Shown: in pieces, positions 16,846-25,657 of the stretch
Layout: each line of letters begins with the position of its first letter
How positions within the stretch are numbered: the first letter of the stretch is position 1
DNA from: Spartobacteria bacterium
GTDB taxonomy: Bacteria > Verrucomicrobiota > Verrucomicrobiia > Chthoniobacterales > UBA10450
Direction of reading: 5' to 3'
NCBI GenBank assembly: GCA_003134765.1
Contig: PLCM01000041.1
Coordinates: forward strand, 345,023-409,022
DNA length: 64,000 bases
Position numbers and translations under genes: made by a program
The notes under the pieces: model-generated
Database searches by the model: none
The model's input: only the letters and a program-made list of their open reading frames with translations
What the model was told of the DNA's origin: nothing

Positions 16846-18288
16846 GTGGAACCCTCCATCTGCTCCCCGCCCCTCGAGCAACTGCTCAAACGCACCACGA
16901 GCCGTTGCCCGCTCTGCCACGCAGCCTGTCCGGCCGAGGTCTGGCGTTCTGATGTCCCGAACTTGAAAGTATTCCTGCGCCGCAGATGTCCCGTCCATGG
17001 CGATGCCGAGACATGCATCAGCTCCGACGCGCGCTTCTACTGGCTGGCGAAAGGCGACCCCTATAATGCCGAAGTCGGCGACGGCTGCGGGAGCGCATGC
17101 CGCGCCAGTGACGGCGCGGTCCGCGGCACTCTCGGCCGCAACGCGCACGGGAAAGGAGACGCGCCCTTTGAAAAACTCTCCACCTGTCTGGCGCTCATCG
17201 AGATCGTAAACTCCTGCAACCTCGCCTGTCCTACCTGCTATGCGGACTCCCCCGTCGGCGCGGGCAGAAACGTCGATGCCGTCCCGCTCGCCGACCTCCA
17301 GCGCCGCATCCAGGGTGTGATCAATCGGAAAGGTAACATCGAGATTCTCCAGCTCTCGGGCGGTGAGCCCACGCTGCATCCGCAATTCTTCGAGCTGCTT
17401 GCCTGGGCCCGCGAGAATCCCGGGATCGATTACCTGCTCTTGAACACGAACGGCGTCCGGATCGCGAACGACGCGATGTTCGCAGAACAACTCAGCCGGA
17501 GTTTCGATTACGGCGGCCTCCAGCTTTATCTGCAGTTCGATGGCGTGCAGCTTGAGGGTCAGCACTTCCTCCGCGGCGCCGATCTTCGGCAAACGCGCCG
17601 GCGCGCCATCGAGCGTTGCGGGGAAATGAACCTCCCTGTCACTCTCGCGATGACGGTGATGCCGGAAAATCTCCCGCACTTATGGGACGCGATCGAATTC
17701 GGTTTGCAATATTCCCACGTCCGCGGCGTCGCGTTTCAGCCGATGTTCGGCAGCGGCCGGGTCCCGTTGAATGCCAACGCGCGATTGAATACCGCCGATA
17801 TCATCCTCGCCGCAGTCGGCCAATCGGATGGCCGGCTCCGTTTCGAAGATTTCACCCCGCTCCCCTGCGGCGACCCAAATTGCGCGACGATCGGTTACCT
17901 GCTCAAGGCCAATGGCCGCACCTGGTCCATCAGCGACTTTATCGATTTTGCTCAAGTCCAGGGATTCCTGCGCGACAAAGTGCGCTACAGACTCGAAGAC
18001 CTGATGAAGTGCGGTTGTGATTCCGAACCGCTCGGCGAATTGCTCCGCGAGTTCGAGCTGAATGAAACCAACACGTTCCGCCTTTTCATCAAACCGTTCA
18101 TGGATGCATGGACCTGGGATGAGGACCGGATCGACCGCTGCTGCACCCACGTGATTCGACCCGATGGAAAGCTCGATTCCTTTTGCCGCTATTATTCTGG
18201 CTTCGCCGATGTGCGCGTCGCGCCGGACGACATCGAGTCTGGTCATTGCACGTGCAACGGCGAGACGCATCAAGGAGCGGCGGTTTGA
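16846..18288 (+). CDS. Radical SAM protein, Tes/MJ0619-like
   Basis: 480 residues, GTG start. Radical SAM cluster CNLACPTC (C124, C128, C131), SGGEPTLHP, and LLNTNGVRI. An N-terminal zinc-ribbon-like region (CPLC at 21-24, CPVHGD at 48-53) and extra C-terminal cysteines (CGDPNC, CGCDSE, RCCTHVIRPDGKLDSFC) fit the family of archaeal tetraether lipid synthase and its bacterial relatives, which join lipid tails. The specific reaction here is inferred. Neighbours are two small membrane proteins upstream and an Lgt homologue downstream, consistent with a membrane-lipid substrate. Confidence 0.78.
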   Translation: MEPSICSPPLEQLLKRTTSRCPLCHAACPAEVWRSDVPNLKVFLRRRCPVHGDAETCISSDARFYWLAKGDPYNAEVGDGCGSACRASDGAVRGTLGRNAHGKGDAPFEKLSTCLALIEIVNSCNLACPTCYADSPVGAGRNVDAVPLADLQRRIQGVINRKGNIEILQLSGGEPTLHPQFFELLAWARENPGIDYLLLNTNGVRIANDAMFAEQLSRSFDYGGLQLYLQFDGVQLEGQHFLRGADLRQTRRRAIERCGEMNLPVTLAMTVMPENLPHLWDAIEFGLQYSHVRGVAFQPMFGSGRVPLNANARLNTADIILAAVGQSDGRLRFEDFTPLPCGDPNCATIGYLLKANGRTWSISDFIDFAQVQGFLRDKVRYRLEDLMKCGCDSEPLGELLREFELNETNTFRLFIKPFMDAWTWDEDRIDRCCTHVIRPDGKLDSFCRYYSGFADVRVAPDDIESGHCTCNGETHQGAAV

Positions 18289-18339
18289 AACCGCCGACCC
18301 AACAAACACGACGATTTCGAATCGCCGCTCCTTGAAGTC
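18274..18339. repeat. Inverted repeat spanning the radical SAM stop codon
   Basis: Arms AAGGAGCGGCG and CGCCGCTCCTT are perfect complements about 40 nt apart, with an inner GGTTTGAAACC palindrome. The left arm encodes the last codons of the radical SAM gene. A copy of the right-arm motif occurs near 5510. Confidence 0.6.
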
Positions 18340-18343
18340 TAAC

Positions 18344-19132
18344 ATGACGATCTCGCCTTATACCTGGCTCCTACTCGCCGGCGTAACGATCAGCTTTCTT
18401 TTTTGGAAACGACGCGCGCGTCAGGACAAGCGGCTGGTTTTCATTTATGGAGCGGCCCTGGTTGGCGCGTTCTTCGGGGCGAAAATTGTCTATCTTTTCG
18501 CGGAAGGCTGGCTGCATTTCGGCGCGCCGGATATGTGGTTACAACTGGCAGCCGGCAAATCCATTCTTGGCGCGCTCCTCGGCGGCTACATCTTCGTTGA
18601 ACTGGCCAAGCGCCACGTGGGATACGAACGCACCACCGGCGATGACTTCGCCCTGATCGCGCCGATCAGTATCGCGCTCGGCCGCGTCGGATGTTTACTC
18701 CATGGTTGCTGTCTGGGCGTCGTTTGCCGGCCGGAGTGGTACGCGCTTAAAGACAGCGAGGGCGTAGCCCGCTGGCCAGCCGTTCCCGTTGAGTTAGGTT
18801 TTAATGGCCTGGCATTTCTTTTCTTCTTTTTTCTTCGGCATCGGAAACTTCTGCCCGGCCAGCATTTCCATCTTTATCTGATTGGCTACGGCCTGTTCCG
18901 CTTCGCCCATGAGTTCGTTCGCGCGACTCCGAGATTGTGGGGCCCGTTTTCCGGTTATCATTTTGCCGCCCTGGCCGTCGTTTTGCTAGGAGCGATCTGT
19001 TTTGTGCGCCGGTGGAATTCAAGAGCGGCCGTCCCCGAGTCCGGCAGCCGCCGGATCGAGGAATCCCGCGGAGAAAGCTTAAAGGTCAGGCGCCGGAATC
19101 CCTCGACTTCGCCCGGAATGACATCGGGTTGA
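18344..19132 (+). CDS. Prolipoprotein diacylglyceryl transferase (Lgt) family membrane protein
   Basis: 262 residues with about seven hydrophobic segments. Lgt signatures: GAFFGAKIVYLFAEGW, KSILGALLGGYIFVE, and GRVGCLLHGCCLG followed by PAVPVELGFN; the end has LIGYGLFRFAHEFVR. Lgt moves diacylglycerol from phosphatidylglycerol to lipoprotein cysteines. Whether this is the housekeeping enzyme or a lipid-modifying paralogue is unclear; its place behind the Tes-like gene suggests the latter. The last about 35 residues (ESGSRRIEESRGESLK...) are encoded by a REP-like repeat. Confidence 0.78.
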   Translation: MTISPYTWLLLAGVTISFLFWKRRARQDKRLVFIYGAALVGAFFGAKIVYLFAEGWLHFGAPDMWLQLAAGKSILGALLGGYIFVELAKRHVGYERTTGDDFALIAPISIALGRVGCLLHGCCLGVVCRPEWYALKDSEGVARWPAVPVELGFNGLAFLFFFFLRHRKLLPGQHFHLYLIGYGLFRFAHEFVRATPRLWGPFSGYHFAALAVVLLGAICFVRRWNSRAAVPESGSRRIEESRGESLKVRRRNPSTSPGMTSG

Positions 19133-19722
19133 CGCAGCCTTTGCCTCATCGACGCAAACAGCCGGGCCGGCAGGCTTACTTTGGGCTCAACCACGGCGAA
19201 CTCGTTCATGCCGCCGGCACGCCGATAGCCTTCGCCGCCGAGGTCGACCGGGTGCCAGCGAACATCGATCACTTCTGGATCACGATTGGAATCGGCACCG
19301 GGGAACCAATCCGCATCGCGGTTAGCACCCACTCAAGGCAAAACGCCGCCGCCGGTTTCGACTCGCGGATGCGCGTCGGGATCGTCGCCTCGACCTGGCA
19401 GGAATTGCCGCTTGCCGGCTTGGTGAAGTCGGCCTGCCTCGACTACCACGCGCTCGAAACCGCCTCGCCTGTCGCGTACATCGAGTACGAACGTCCCGCG
19501 TTAGAAGCCCTCCTGACGGAAAAAACAACCCGCGCCATTTTCATTGAAGCGTGGGGCGAACTGTATGTCCGCACTCACATTGGAATCCACCAGGTCCACA
19601 GCATGCGGGCCAGTTGCAGCGTCCCGCGTGATTACATCGGCCGCGACGGCGCCATCCGTTTCTATTTCGCCGAGAATGCGCGCACAGAACTGATGCTGTT
19701 CAAGTACTGCGGCCAGCAGTAA
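19129..19722 (+). CDS. Hypothetical protein, possibly DUF2278/YukJ-like
   Basis: About 197 residues from a TTG at 19129 (an ATG at 19208 is a shorter option). Readable stretches: AEVDRVPANIDHFWITIGIG, EPIRIAVSTHS, AIFIEAWGELY, THIGIHQVHSMRASCSVPRDYIGRDGAIRFYF. The GIH..H....DGAI pattern recalls YukJ/DUF2278 proteins, of unknown role. No signal or membrane segment. Overlaps the end of the preceding gene. Confidence 0.5.
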   Translation: MTQPLPHRRKQPGRQAYFGLNHGELVHAAGTPIAFAAEVDRVPANIDHFWITIGIGTGEPIRIAVSTHSRQNAAAGFDSRMRVGIVASTWQELPLAGLVKSACLDYHALETASPVAYIEYERPALEALLTEKTTRAIFIEAWGELYVRTHIGIHQVHSMRASCSVPRDYIGRDGAIRFYFAENARTELMLFKYCGQQ

Positions 19723-20483
19723 GCTCTCGCGTCATCCTCTATCCGCCTTTTTCCATCCTGTAGATTCGCTGAATATTTGAGTCGTTTGAGCGTGTCCAAT
19801 GTCCGAAAAAGTTTCATTGCAATAGCGATGCAAGGGCATTGCATCGCGTCCCAGGTGCCGCTGATAATTCGCGAAAAATATCTGCCCACTCGTGGCCATT
19901 TCGGTAGTCGTACAGTTTGAAAGCAACCTCCGGCTGGACGATTCGGAATTTCGAACTGCGCGTCGCGGGAGCTAGAATTCTTCTTGAAAGCGTCGGACAT
20001 CATCCCCGTTGAGCTCGGAATTCTTGAACGCTTCGCCGACGAAGATTTCGTCGAGCTCGCCAAACAAAACTGACATGCTTTCGAGCTCTATGAGCAGAGG
20101 CATTTCGCCCAAGCAGAAAAGTTTTTTCAGAAAACTGAGCGTTTTGGACAAAGCAAGCATGGTTCTCGCGGAACGGTGCCCACAACTGCAAGAACAACCG
20201 CCGAGCGAATGGCATGGGTCTTTAGCCTTTCTTTGCGGCCATCGCGTGAAGGGCTTCCTGCCGCATCGCCACCAGCTCGTCTCGTTCCTTCTCGCCTATC
20301 ACGAGAATCTGATTGTTGTTGCTGGGGCCTTGACCGGTTCGAGTTGGCTCTCACGACAGGCCGTTGCCAAGCTTCGACGAGGCACCAACCAAATAGTCAA
20401 AGACAACAGCCGCCGGACTCTCCGAAAATCATCAGGGGGGCAAAACGGGGTGAATTTTCTGCGCAAGAGGCAGAACCCCGAAG
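19723..20483. other. Low-confidence gap with a short orphan coding fragment
   Basis: No complete gene is supported. An open stretch ending at 20071-20073 reads ASDIIPVELGILERFADEDF and then VELAKQN without a start codon, plausibly the end of a lost protein. Composition is more A+T-rich than the flanks, suggesting decayed or acquired DNA. Confidence 0.4.
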
Positions 20484-20984
20484 CTACTCACCGGCCCCAA
20501 GCGTGCCGAGCCAGATGCCCACGGCGAAAACAATCCCGCCGCCGATGATTACTTGCACAATTGTAGTAAGCAATGGTGTCTTCATGAATCGAAATCGAAT
20601 CAATGCGATACTAAGCAACTCAACGGCGACTATGGCGTAAGCAATACGGAGCGCCGCTGGCAGACTGGTGATCAAAAACGGGAACGTGTGTAGCATCCCC
20701 CCGAGGAGAGTGCCGAGTCCAGTTATAACTCCGCGTATAATTGGCTCGCCACGGCCAGTTACTTTCCCGTCATCAGAAAGCGCTTCGGCTAATCCCATAC
20801 TGATTCCCGCCCCAACAGATGCAGCCAATCCAACGAAGAATGTTTGATGTGTGTTGTGAGTGAGACCGGCAGCAGCGAATATCGGCGCCAATGTTGAAAC
20901 GGAGCCATCCATCAGCCCGAGCAGCGCGGGCTGAACCTTTTGAAGTACAAAAACTCTGTCTGGCGACTTTGAACGCTTACTCAT
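20484..20984 (-). CDS. VIT1/CCC1-family membrane protein
   Basis: 166 residues from the ATG at 20982-20984. [20 protein letters not shown] and [23 protein letters not shown] are the first two helices of the vacuolar iron transporter family, which moves Fe2+ or Mn2+. [21 protein letters not shown] and two further hydrophobic segments follow. The start overlaps a small upstream ORF by 8 nt. Last gene of a metal-handling group headed by the NRAMP gene. Confidence 0.85.
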   Translation of the reverse strand: MSKRSKSPDRVFVLQKVQPALLGLMDGSVSTLAPIFAAAGLTHNTHQTFFVGLAASVGAGISMGLAEALSDDGKVTGRGEPIIRGVITGLGTLLGGMLHTFPFLITSLPAALRIAYAIVAVELLSIALIRFRFMKTPLLTTIVQVIIGGGIVFAVGIWLGTLGAGE

Positions 20985-21135
20985 TGCTCCAAATACGCCC
21001 GTGATTTCGCGGACGCAACAGAGTCTCCGTTGAAACATCCATCCCCGCCCCACTCAAGGTCTTCACGCCAGTGAACACTTCGCCGAATCGAGAAGCCAAC
21101 CTGGCAAATCCTTGGCGAAACGTTTTGGAAGGCAT
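20977..21135 (-). CDS. Small uncharacterised ORF between NRAMP and VIT genes
   Basis: 52 residues, [20 protein letters not shown]...NHGRIWSNE, with a GAAAGA sequence just before the ATG. It starts 25 nt after the NRAMP stop and overlaps the VIT start by 8 nt. Basic, possibly helical, no family recognised. The packing suggests a real coupling ORF, but chance is possible. Confidence 0.4.
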   Translation of the reverse strand: MPSKTFRQGFARLASRFGEVFTGVKTLSGAGMDVSTETLLRPRNHGRIWSNE

Positions 21136-21160
21136 TCTTTCGCCCTTTCCGTAGCGCGCT

Positions 21161-22438
21161 TTACAACACGAACATACCGATCGCTGCGGCCAACATCGCA
21201 AGAGTCGTGATCGCAACCAGCACCCTCGAAAGCATCGAACTTGGCTGGCCCAGCATAAGCTTACGGTCGGAGGCGACGTACAGGATCCCGATGAGCAGGA
21301 AGGGAGCGAGGAGGCCGTTGATGACTGCAGTCCAGAACAGCGCCTTCACCGGATTGATCTTCAAGAAATCCATCGCGACCGCCAGCCCTGTGGAAACGAT
21401 TACGACCGTGTAGAACGGTCGCGCCCCGGCGAATTTCTGATCAATACCCTGCTTCCATTTGAATGTTTCTGCGAGCGCGTAGGCAGCCGAACCGGTAAGC
21501 GTCGGGATCGCGAGAAATCCGACGCCGATCAGGCCAACAGTATAGAGGGTGTAAGCTAATGACCCGGCAACGGGCTTAAGCGCTTCCGCAGCTTGTTTCG
21601 AAGTCTCGATATCCTTCGTGCCGTGCGCGTGGAGCGTGAGTGCGGTGGTCAGGATAATGAAATACATCACGAGGTTGGAAAAAAAGGTTCCCGTCCCTAC
21701 GTCAATTTTACGGTCGATGATCTCGCGGTCCGTCGCATGCCGTCGTTGTCGGAGCATCCGCCGTCCCATAGCTTTATCGTGTTCCACCTCCTGCGAAGTC
21801 TGCCAGTAGAATAAGTAGGGGCTGATGGTTGTCCCGAGGATCGCGACGAGATTCTGCCACGCATTGTGTCCCTTTGGCCATGTGGGGACGAATGTATCGT
21901 GGATCACGGTCTGCCAATCGGGGCCGACCACGAATGCCGTGATGACGTAGGCGAAGAGAAAGAGCGCCAGATACTTTAAAATCCGCGCGATCTGGAAGTA
22001 GCGGAAACGAATTGTCGCGACTGCGATTGCGACGCCGAAGAGCACGACGTAGATGTGCGAGTTGAAGCCTGTGAGCATGTCCGCCGCATCGGCCATGCCA
22101 GAAAGATCAGCACCGATGTTGATCGTGTTAGCGGCGAGCAGCGCGAGTGACGCGCTGATCAGTAACCAGCGAGGGAACTTCTTGCCGAGTGCAGTGCCCA
22201 GGCCCTGGCCGGTCACCATTCCGATGCGCGCACACATGAACTGCACGCAGCCCATCAATGGCCATGTGATGAAGGCCGTCCACAGGAGCGAAGTCCCGAG
22301 CTGTGCACCGGCAATCGAATACGTCGCGACACCCGACGGGTCGTCATCCGCCGCGCCCGTGATCAGTCCCGGACCGAGATTCGAGAAAAAGCGGACGACA
22401 ATGTTTCGCTTCGGTGGCGGCTTCGTGTTTTCCGTCAT
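21161..22438 (-). CDS. NRAMP-related divalent metal transporter with non-canonical metal motifs
   Basis: 425 residues, 11 likely transmembrane helices (SLC11 fold). Helix 1 reads DDDPSG (31-36) where canonical Mn/Fe transporters have DPGN, and helix 6 reads LGTTISPYLFYWQ (201-213) in place of A-MPH. The metal-ligand methionine is therefore absent. Similar changes mark the NRAMP-related magnesium transporter branch, so Mg2+ rather than Mn2+ is a reasonable guess. Forms a group with a small ORF and the VIT gene. Confidence 0.88.
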   Translation of the reverse strand: MTENTKPPPKRNIVVRFFSNLGPGLITGAADDDPSGVATYSIAGAQLGTSLLWTAFITWPLMGCVQFMCARIGMVTGQGLGTALGKKFPRWLLISASLALLAANTINIGADLSGMADAADMLTGFNSHIYVVLFGVAIAVATIRFRYFQIARILKYLALFLFAYVITAFVVGPDWQTVIHDTFVPTWPKGHNAWQNLVAILGTTISPYLFYWQTSQEVEHDKAMGRRMLRQRRHATDREIIDRKIDVGTGTFFSNLVMYFIILTTALTLHAHGTKDIETSKQAAEALKPVAGSLAYTLYTVGLIGVGFLAIPTLTGSAAYALAETFKWKQGIDQKFAGARPFYTVVIVSTGLAVAMDFLKINPVKALFWTAVINGLLAPFLLIGILYVASDRKLMLGQPSSMLSRVLVAITTLAMLAAAIGMFVL

Positions 22439-22582
22439 TGCGCGAAGTCTTTCTCCTTCTCACGCCAGACATGAAAGGTGTGAGTAAAAACGCCGTAGCC
22501 CATAATCCGTTGTAGGTGGAATTGGCGTGTAGTTTGAAATGCACCATTCGTTATTCTAACGGCGGCGGAGAATAGCATTTGG

Positions 22583-23098
22583 CTAAGCTGTGGTTTTCAG
22601 AATAAAGCTGAGATCACCGCTCCGCTCGAGCCGGGCTATTCTTATATCGGCCAAATCCTCGGTTTTCGCGCTGAGACGCATGTCTTCTTCAATATCATGT
22701 TCCGTGACACATTTTTTCTTCATTGTTTCGGAACAGAGCTGGCCGTTCCGCACCAAAACATACAGCCCGCCCTTGAGCCATCGCCCCGCGGCAGGATACC
22801 GGCAACACACTTTGGTCAAAATTCCATGTAGGACGACCATGACGAAGCTGCCGCCAATGCTGGCAAAAAACGCGGCACCACCATTGATTGCGCGCGACAA
22901 CACTGCAGCGAGCAGGACAATGAGAACAGTGTCGAATGGTGTCTTTTGCGATAGAGCGCGTCTATCGCCAATCCGCAGCATTGCCAAAGCAGCGGCGAAC
23001 ACGATGGATCCTCGAAGCGATATTTGAAAGAATGTCAGATTCTTCGGCTCAAAGCCGAGACCGAGCACCGTACTTAGAAACTCCCATGTTGTTTGCAT
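22583..23098 (-). CDS. DUF421 (YetF-like) membrane protein
   Basis: 171 residues. N-terminal helices and the signature LRIGDRRALSQKTPFDTVLIVLLAAVLSRAI match DUF421; the C-terminal YetF-type domain reads LVRNGQLCSETMKKKCVTEHDIEEDMR. These proteins carry two or three membrane helices and a cytoplasmic domain; some B. subtilis members act in spores, but the general role is unknown. Stands alone, 144 nt upstream of the NRAMP start. Confidence 0.85.
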   Translation of the reverse strand: MQTTWEFLSTVLGLGFEPKNLTFFQISLRGSIVFAAALAMLRIGDRRALSQKTPFDTVLIVLLAAVLSRAINGGAAFFASIGGSFVMVVLHGILTKVCCRYPAAGRWLKGGLYVLVRNGQLCSETMKKKCVTEHDIEEDMRLSAKTEDLADIRIARLERSGDLSFILKTTA

Positions 23099-23317
23099 GG
23101 TCGCTTTTATCCTCGGACCAGAGTGACGTCGAGATTGCGATTAGTGCGGTCGCTAAAAGAAGTTCCCCCGCATCAACTTTCCCCGTGTGCGTAGTTGCGG
23201 GCCTCTACGTGTCGCTGCTCCTCGCGCGCGAGCTTTTTGGGCATCCCTGAAGACGCAAAGCGCGTAGGCGAATAATTTCGTCGCGATTTTTGCCGCCTCG
23301 GGACATGCTTTCCAAGT

Positions 23318-25285
23318 TTGCGACGCTTACCCGTGTTGGAAAACAAATCAATCGCGCGAGTGCCGAATCACTTGAGGCAGTGGCTTCTTGTCGGCCAGGA
23401 AATCGGAGAACGGCAAGGGCCTCATGTGCAATCACGCCATGCGGAGGAAGAGCAATCTTGGTGGAAGGTAATGTGTCTAACAGGCGTCGATTATTTTTCA
23501 ACCCTCGGTTATCAACCGGGCATTGCCGCTCTTGCCGCCGGAGCTCTCTCTCCCATAGCGACGATTGTGCTCGTCCTCCTAACGCTCTTTGGCGCCCTCC
23601 CCGTTTACCGGCGCGTGGCGCGCGAGAGCCCGAGCGGAGCCGGCTCCATCGCGATGCTCGAACGTTTGCTGCCGTGGTGGCAGGGCAAGCTTTTCGTGCT
23701 CGTGCTCTTAGGCTTTGCGGCCACCGATTTCATTATCACGATCACCCTCTCGGCCGCCGACGCGAGTGCGCACTTGATTGAAAATCCGTTTGCTCCAGCG
23801 CTTTTTCACGGCCAGGCCGTGGCGATCACCCTGATTTTCGTGGCCGCGCTGGGCGGCATCTTTTTGAAAGGATTTAAGGAGGCGATCGGCATAGCGGTCG
23901 TCCTAGTCGTCGTTTACTTAGTGCTAAATACCGCCGTTATTTTCGCTGGGGTCGCGCAGATTGTGACTCATCCATCAGTCGTCGCCGATTGGAGGCGCGC
24001 GCTCTACCAAACCCATGGCAGCCCGTTGGCGATGCTCGGGATCTCCATTCTCCTTTTCCCGAAATTGGCACTTGGACTTTCGGGGTTTGAAACCGGCGTT
24101 TCGATGATGCCATTGGTTAAAGGGAGTCCAACAGATACGGAGGCCTCTCCCGAGGGTAGGATTCGCAATACGCACCGTCTGCTGCTTAGCGCTGCCGTAA
24201 TTATGAGCGTATTCTTAATCGCAAGTGCATTCATTACTACACTCCTAATCCCGGCAGCCGACTTTCGCACCGGAGGCGCGGCCAACGGCAGGGCGCTTGC
24301 CTACTTGGCGCACCGCTACCTCGGCGACACCTTTGGCTCAGTCTACGATCTTTCCACAATCGCCATTCTTTGGTTTGCCGGCGCGTCGGCAATGGCCGGG
24401 CTTCTCAATATCGTTCCGAGATATCTGCCCCGCTATGGCATGGCCCCGGAGTGGGCGCGCGCCGCTCGACCCCTGGTCCTTATTTACATTGCCATTGCCT
24501 TTGCCGTGACTCTGCTCTTTCACGCCGATGTTGACGCGCAAGGGGGCGCCTACGCGACGGGAGTGTTGGTCCTCATGACCTCAGCAGCCGTCGCTGTGAC
24601 CTTGGCAGTCTGGCGTGCTCGGGCGCACCGACGTGCCATCGCATTCGCTGGGATCGCGCTTGTGTTCGTTTACACCACCGTCGTAAACATAATCGAGCGA
24701 CCTGATGGCGTTAAAATCGCGGCGTTCTTTATCAGCGCTATCATTCTTGTTTCTCTCGTGTCACGAGTCTGGCGAACTACCGAACTTCGGGTTGCCAAGA
24801 TCACTCTAGATGGGCCCGCCCAAAAATTCATCGACGAGGCGGCTCAGGGCGAAACCCTGCGGATTATCGCCAACCAACCCCACCGATGCGATGAAGGGGA
24901 CTATGCGCAGCGCGAGCGCGAACAGCGGGAAGACAACGGCATCCCTCCAGATCAGCGAGTAGTGTTCTTAGAGATCTATGTTCCTGACGGAAGCGACTTC
25001 TGTACGGACCTAAATGTGCACGGCTTCGAAGTGGGGCCGTATCGCGTTCTGCGGGCGCAGAGCGCAGCGGTCCCAAATGGGATCGCCGCCTTCCTTCTCT
25101 ATCTCCGGGACCAAACCGGCAAGGTGCCGCACGCCTACTTCAATTGGAGTGAAGGTAACCCGCTGTTGTATTTAATCCGTTACCTACTCAGCGGCCACGG
25201 GGACGTCGCTCCCATCACCCGCGAAGTGCTGCGACAAGCCGAGCACGATCCGGCGCTCCGGCCGCGCATCCATGCCGCGGTTTAG
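23318..25285 (+). CDS. APC-superfamily amino acid/solute permease
   Basis: 655 residues if the TTG at 23318 is used; a GTG at 23426 or ATG at 23471 is more plausible because the family core begins [20 protein letters not shown]. About 12 membrane helices, including [19 protein letters not shown], then a soluble C-terminal domain of about 150 residues ([20 protein letters not shown]). This resembles large APC members with a cytoplasmic tail, as in KUP-like or amino acid transporters. Substrate unknown. No gene is apparent at 23099-23317. Confidence 0.8.
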   Translation: MRRLPVLENKSIARVPNHLRQWLLVGQEIGERQGPHVQSRHAEEEQSWWKVMCLTGVDYFSTLGYQPGIAALAAGALSPIATIVLVLLTLFGALPVYRRVARESPSGAGSIAMLERLLPWWQGKLFVLVLLGFAATDFIITITLSAADASAHLIENPFAPALFHGQAVAITLIFVAALGGIFLKGFKEAIGIAVVLVVVYLVLNTAVIFAGVAQIVTHPSVVADWRRALYQTHGSPLAMLGISILLFPKLALGLSGFETGVSMMPLVKGSPTDTEASPEGRIRNTHRLLLSAAVIMSVFLIASAFITTLLIPAADFRTGGAANGRALAYLAHRYLGDTFGSVYDLSTIAILWFAGASAMAGLLNIVPRYLPRYGMAPEWARAARPLVLIYIAIAFAVTLLFHADVDAQGGAYATGVLVLMTSAAVAVTLAVWRARAHRRAIAFAGIALVFVYTTVVNIIERPDGVKIAAFFISAIILVSLVSRVWRTTELRVAKITLDGPAQKFIDEAAQGETLRIIANQPHRCDEGDYAQREREQREDNGIPPDQRVVFLEIYVPDGSDFCTDLNVHGFEVGPYRVLRAQSAAVPNGIAAFLLYLRDQTGKVPHAYFNWSEGNPLLYLIRYLLSGHGDVAPITREVLRQAEHDPALRPRIHAAV

Positions 25286-25430
25286 GGTTCGCTAAGGCTT
25301 GCGGACAAATCCCTAGCGCAAAGCACTTTTGGACCAATCGCGGAGCGCAAGCACCGAGTTCCAAACCGGCTAAGCCTTTTCGCGAAAGTACTCAAATATT
25401 CAGCGAAGGGACACCATCCTCGCTGCAAAA

Positions 25431-25512
25431 TGCCAGGGAGGGGACTCGAACCCCTAAGGATTGCTCCACCAGATCCTAAGTCTGACGCGTCTGCCAATTT
25501 CGCCACCCTGGC
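25431..25512 (-). tRNA. tRNA-Leu (UAG anticodon)
   Basis: 82 nt, class II. Acceptor GCCAGGG pairs with CCCTGGC. The anticodon loop CTTAGGA gives anticodon UAG, with a variable arm of type TGGAGCAATCCTTA and the T-loop GGTTCGAGTCC. No CCA is encoded; T-tract-like bases follow. Its first 41 nt (plus strand 25473-25513) recur at 30852-30892. Confidence 0.93.
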
Positions 25513-25657
25513 TCGATCGGTGAACTTTACCGAATAGCCCATTGTACTAGAATTTGTGTTAGAACCAAGTCAGCCTGCGAGGCGGCCGTCACCTAAATTG
25601 CGGAAGCGAGGCGAAATGGCTTCCGCACAGCATCCAAAATAAACGTCCGCCAGGCCG

